A stretch of DNA of 64,000 nt from the NCBI GenBank assembly GCA_009773375.1, contig WRPH01000023.1:1-64000 (forward strand). Direction: 5' to 3'. Both the position numbers and the translations under genes were made by a program. The notes beneath the pieces were generated by a model that saw only the letters and a program-made list of their open reading frames with translations, made no database searches and was not told the DNA's origin. The stretch's first letter is position 1; each line of letters opens with the position of its first letter. This DNA comes from Paracoccaceae bacterium. Lineage in GTDB: Bacteria > Pseudomonadota > Alphaproteobacteria > Rhodobacterales > Rhodobacteraceae. Shown in pieces: positions 62,035 to 64,000 of this stretch.

Positions 62035-63293
62035 CCGGGCCGGATGGGCAGCAAGATCAAGGGCTTGATGCCGGTCTGCTGCTGTCTGCGGGTGCTGTTT
62101 TCGATCTGGAAGGCCCTGTCGCCGTTGCCGTATCCGGCGGCGGCGATTCTGTTGCGCTGCTGCATCTTTTGCATCGCGCCGCCGTGGCGCAAGGGCGCGG
62201 GCTATGTGCGGTGACGGTCGATCACGCGCTGCGCCCCGCCTCTGCTGCCGAGGCCGCAGGCGTTGCGCGGCTTTGCGCCGATCTGGATATTCCCCATCAA
62301 ACCCTGCGCTGGGATCATGGCGCGATCAGCGGCAATCTGATGGATCAGGCCCGGCAAGCCCGCCGCAGGCTGATCGCCGACTGGGCCAAGGCGCGCGGCA
62401 TTGGCTGCGTGGCGCTTGGCCACACCGCCGATGACGAGGCGGAAACCGTGTTGATGGCACTGGCGCGCGCCTCTGGGCTGGATGGGCTGGCGGGGATGCG
62501 GCGGGTTTGGCAGCAAGACGGCCTGCGCTGGATGCGGCCTTTGCTGCGCCACTCCCGCGCCGAATTGCGCAATTATCTGCGCCGTCATGGCATCGCGTGG
62601 GTGGATGATCCGTCGAATGAAAACCCGCAGTTCACCCGCGTTCGGGCTCGGGCCGCGCTGGCGGCTCTGGCCCCGTTGGGGATCACCGCGCAAGCCATTG
62701 CCGCCTCTGCCAACCATTTGAAATCGGCGCAAGATGCGCTGCAAGACATGCTGCTCCGTTTTGTCAGCCATGAGGTGGTCGAGGCGGGGGGCGCGTTGCA
62801 GATCCCGCAGGCCGCCTTCGCGACGCTGCCGCAAGACCTGCAACGGCGGCTGTTGAATGCCGCAATCGGCTGGCTTTCGGCGGCGGCTTATCCGGCGCGC
62901 GGGGCCAAGCAACTGGCGCTTCTGGCGGCGGTAAATGCGGGCAAGGCGGCGACGCTGGGCGGCTGCCGGTTTCGCTGTGCGGGTGGTTTCCTGCATATTT
63001 GCCGCGAAGCGCGTGCGGTGGCGGACGTGGCCTGCGCCAGTGATCAGCTGTGGGATCAGCGCTGGGAAATGACCGGTCCGCATGCGCCGGGCCTGACCAT
63101 CCGGGCGTTGGGCGCAGAGGCTTTGCAGCAGATCAACGACTGGCGCAGCGTGGGTTTGCCGCGCGATGTGCTGCTGGTGTCGCCTGCGATCTGGCGAAAT
63201 GACGCGCTAATTGCCGCACCGGTCGCCGGATTTTCCTTCGAATGGCAGGCAAAACCAAGCCAAGGCTTCGCTTCCTTCATCTTATCGCATTGA
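62025..63293 (+). CDS. tilS: tRNA(Ile)-lysidine synthetase, 422 aa
   Basis: Modifies C34 of tRNA-Ile(CAU) to lysidine, changing codon reading from AUG to AUA. The PP-loop VAVSGGGDSVALL is at 33-45 and LGHTADDEAETVLMALARASG lies near 130-150. A GTG at 62025, which overlaps the end of cpoB by ten bases, is the best start. In alphaproteobacteria tilS is usually next to ftsH, as here. Confidence 0.92.
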   Translation: MPVTGPDGQQDQGLDAGLLLSAGAVFDLEGPVAVAVSGGGDSVALLHLLHRAAVAQGRGLCAVTVDHALRPASAAEAAGVARLCADLDIPHQTLRWDHGAISGNLMDQARQARRRLIADWAKARGIGCVALGHTADDEAETVLMALARASGLDGLAGMRRVWQQDGLRWMRPLLRHSRAELRNYLRRHGIAWVDDPSNENPQFTRVRARAALAALAPLGITAQAIAASANHLKSAQDALQDMLLRFVSHEVVEAGGALQIPQAAFATLPQDLQRRLLNAAIGWLSAAAYPARGAKQLALLAAVNAGKAATLGGCRFRCAGGFLHICREARAVADVACASDQLWDQRWEMTGPHAPGLTIRALGAEALQQINDWRSVGLPRDVLLVSPAIWRNDALIAAPVAGFSFEWQAKPSQGFASFILSH

Positions 63294-63333
63294 ACCCGGC
63301 AGACTTATCTCTATCTTAAGGACAACCGCCGAT

Positions 63334-63362
63334 ATTGGCCCCGAACGGGCCACAGGGCCAAT
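63334..63362. promoter_or_regulatory. Inverted repeat ATTGGCCC / GGGCCAAT upstream of ftsH
   Basis: An 8-bp inverted repeat with a 13-base spacer lies just before the ftsH start. It could be an operator or a 5' UTR hairpin that includes GGCCC-CGAAC-GGGCC. Function unknown. Confidence 0.35.
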
Positions 63363-63377
63363 CTAACGGAGAAGTTC

Positions 63378-64000
63378 GTGGGTAACGCACGAAACATCGC
63401 ATTCTGGGTCGTTCTGTTTCTACTGATCCTTGCGCTATTCAACCTGTTCAGCGGTAATCAGACCGCTTCTGCCTCGCGCAATGTGCCCTATTCTGAATTT
63501 ATTCAGCGGGTCGAAGCCGGGGATGTCACCTCTGTCACGCTGGATGGCGAAAATGTTGTGGTCAAGGCCAAGGACGGCACCAGCTATGGCACCATCGCCC
63601 CGGCTGACCCGACGCTGACCGAGCGTTTGATCAACAAGGGCGTTGAGGTGCGGGCGCAAAGCCAGGAACAGTCGGGGATTTTCTCGCTGTTGTCGCTTTG
63701 GTTGCCCTTCATCGTGCTGATCGGCATCTGGATTTTCTTCATGAACCGGATGCAGGGCGGCGGCAAAGGTGGCGCGATGGGCTTTGGCAAATCGCGGGCC
63801 AAGTTGCTGACCGAAAAGCAGGGCCGGGTGACGTTTGACGACGTGGCCGGCATTGATGAAGCCAAGGACGAGCTGGAAGAAATCGTCGAATTCCTGCGTA
63901 ACCCGCAGAAATTCTCGCGCTTGGGTGGCAAGATTCCGAAAGGCGCGCTGCTGGTCGGCCCGCCCGGCACCGGTAAAACCCTGCTGGCGCGTGCAATCGC
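63378..64000 (+). CDS. ftsH: ATP-dependent zinc metalloprotease FtsH, 5' part cut by window end
   Basis: The membrane-bound AAA+ protease FtsH. The first helix (about residues 7-23) and second helix (about 105-122) flank a periplasmic domain. The AAA part starts with VTFDDVAGIDEAKDELEEIVEFLRNP and has Walker A GPPGTGKT at 194-201. The window ends a few codons later, so the zinc motif and C-terminus are not seen. The start is a GTG at 63378 with GGAG 7 bases upstream. The reading frame is open to the end. Confidence 0.95.
   Translation, partial: MGNARNIAFWVVLFLLILALFNLFSGNQTASASRNVPYSEFIQRVEAGDVTSVTLDGENVVVKAKDGTSYGTIAPADPTLTERLINKGVEVRAQSQEQSGIFSLLSLWLPFIVLIGIWIFFMNRMQGGGKGGAMGFGKSRAKLLTEKQGRVTFDDVAGIDEAKDELEEIVEFLRNPQKFSRLGGKIPKGALLVGPPGTGKTLLARAI

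Overview
The window is a GC-rich chromosomal segment that reads as an alphaproteobacterium of the Rhodobacteraceae (Rhodobacter/Gemmobacter/Paracoccus-like). The grounds are the gene orders fabA-fabB-fabI divergent from irr, ruvCAB followed by ybgC-tolQRAB-pal-cpoB-tilS-ftsH, and xerC-DUF484-transaldolase-priA. An alphaproteobacterial phosphatidylcholine synthase, a CtrA-type box and a small DUF1127 protein support this. Most of the sequence is core genome; the accessory parts are an IS5 remnant beside a tRNA-Leu gene and a catabolic island at about 12.2-23.1 kb.

Layout. 0-3 kb: Flp pilin, lytic transglycosylase, two-subunit 3-oxoacid CoA-transferase, tRNA-Leu(UAA). 3.3-4.05 kb: decayed IS5-family transposase. 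4.35-5.8 kb: manC. 6-10.7 kb: sulfate ABC transporter operon (small protein, binding protein, CysT, CysW, CysA) divergent from an Lrp/AsnC regulator, then an amidase. 12.2-23.1 kb: ten minus-strand genes that look like a catabolic island for a nitrogen-containing aromatic or heterocyclic compound. They include a gentisate/salicylate-type cupin dioxygenase, a FAH-family hydrolase, a nitrilase, two flavin reductase-like proteins, a NicX-like 2,5-dihydroxypyridine dioxygenase and an acyl-CoA-dehydrogenase-fold oxidoreductase without the usual Glu. The rest are an SRPBCC-alpha/beta-hydrolase fusion, a TetR regulator and a glutamine-synthetase-like ligase. A divergent GntR regulator probably controls the island: the same 12-bp palindrome lies in front of both of its transcription units.

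23-30 kb: tRNA-Gly(UCC), an M50 membrane protease, fabI-fabB-fabA, irr, a fasciclin protein and a 5'-nucleotidase. 30-38.5 kb: DUF952-pyrD, a frameshifted trpB, two secreted PepSY-like acidic proteins with a membrane-anchored LuxR-type regulator, DUF2237, a large DUF2339 membrane protein and a truncated haemoglobin. 38.6-48 kb: ileS with a recognisable leader-peptide attenuator, a P1 peptidase, ogt, a methyltransferase, an EamA transporter, pcs, xerC, DUF484 and transaldolase. 48-64 kb: priA, prmA, ruvCAB, two poorly known genes, the complete Tol-Pal operon, tilS, and the start of ftsH, which is cut by the window edge.

The strongest candidates for something undescribed are the catabolic island with two unrelated ring-cleavage dioxygenases under one operator motif, and the ileS attenuator. 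The latter has a near-consensus promoter whose predicted start falls on the ATG of a 16-residue leader peptide using all three Ile codons. That peptide's end is built into a strong terminator hairpin.
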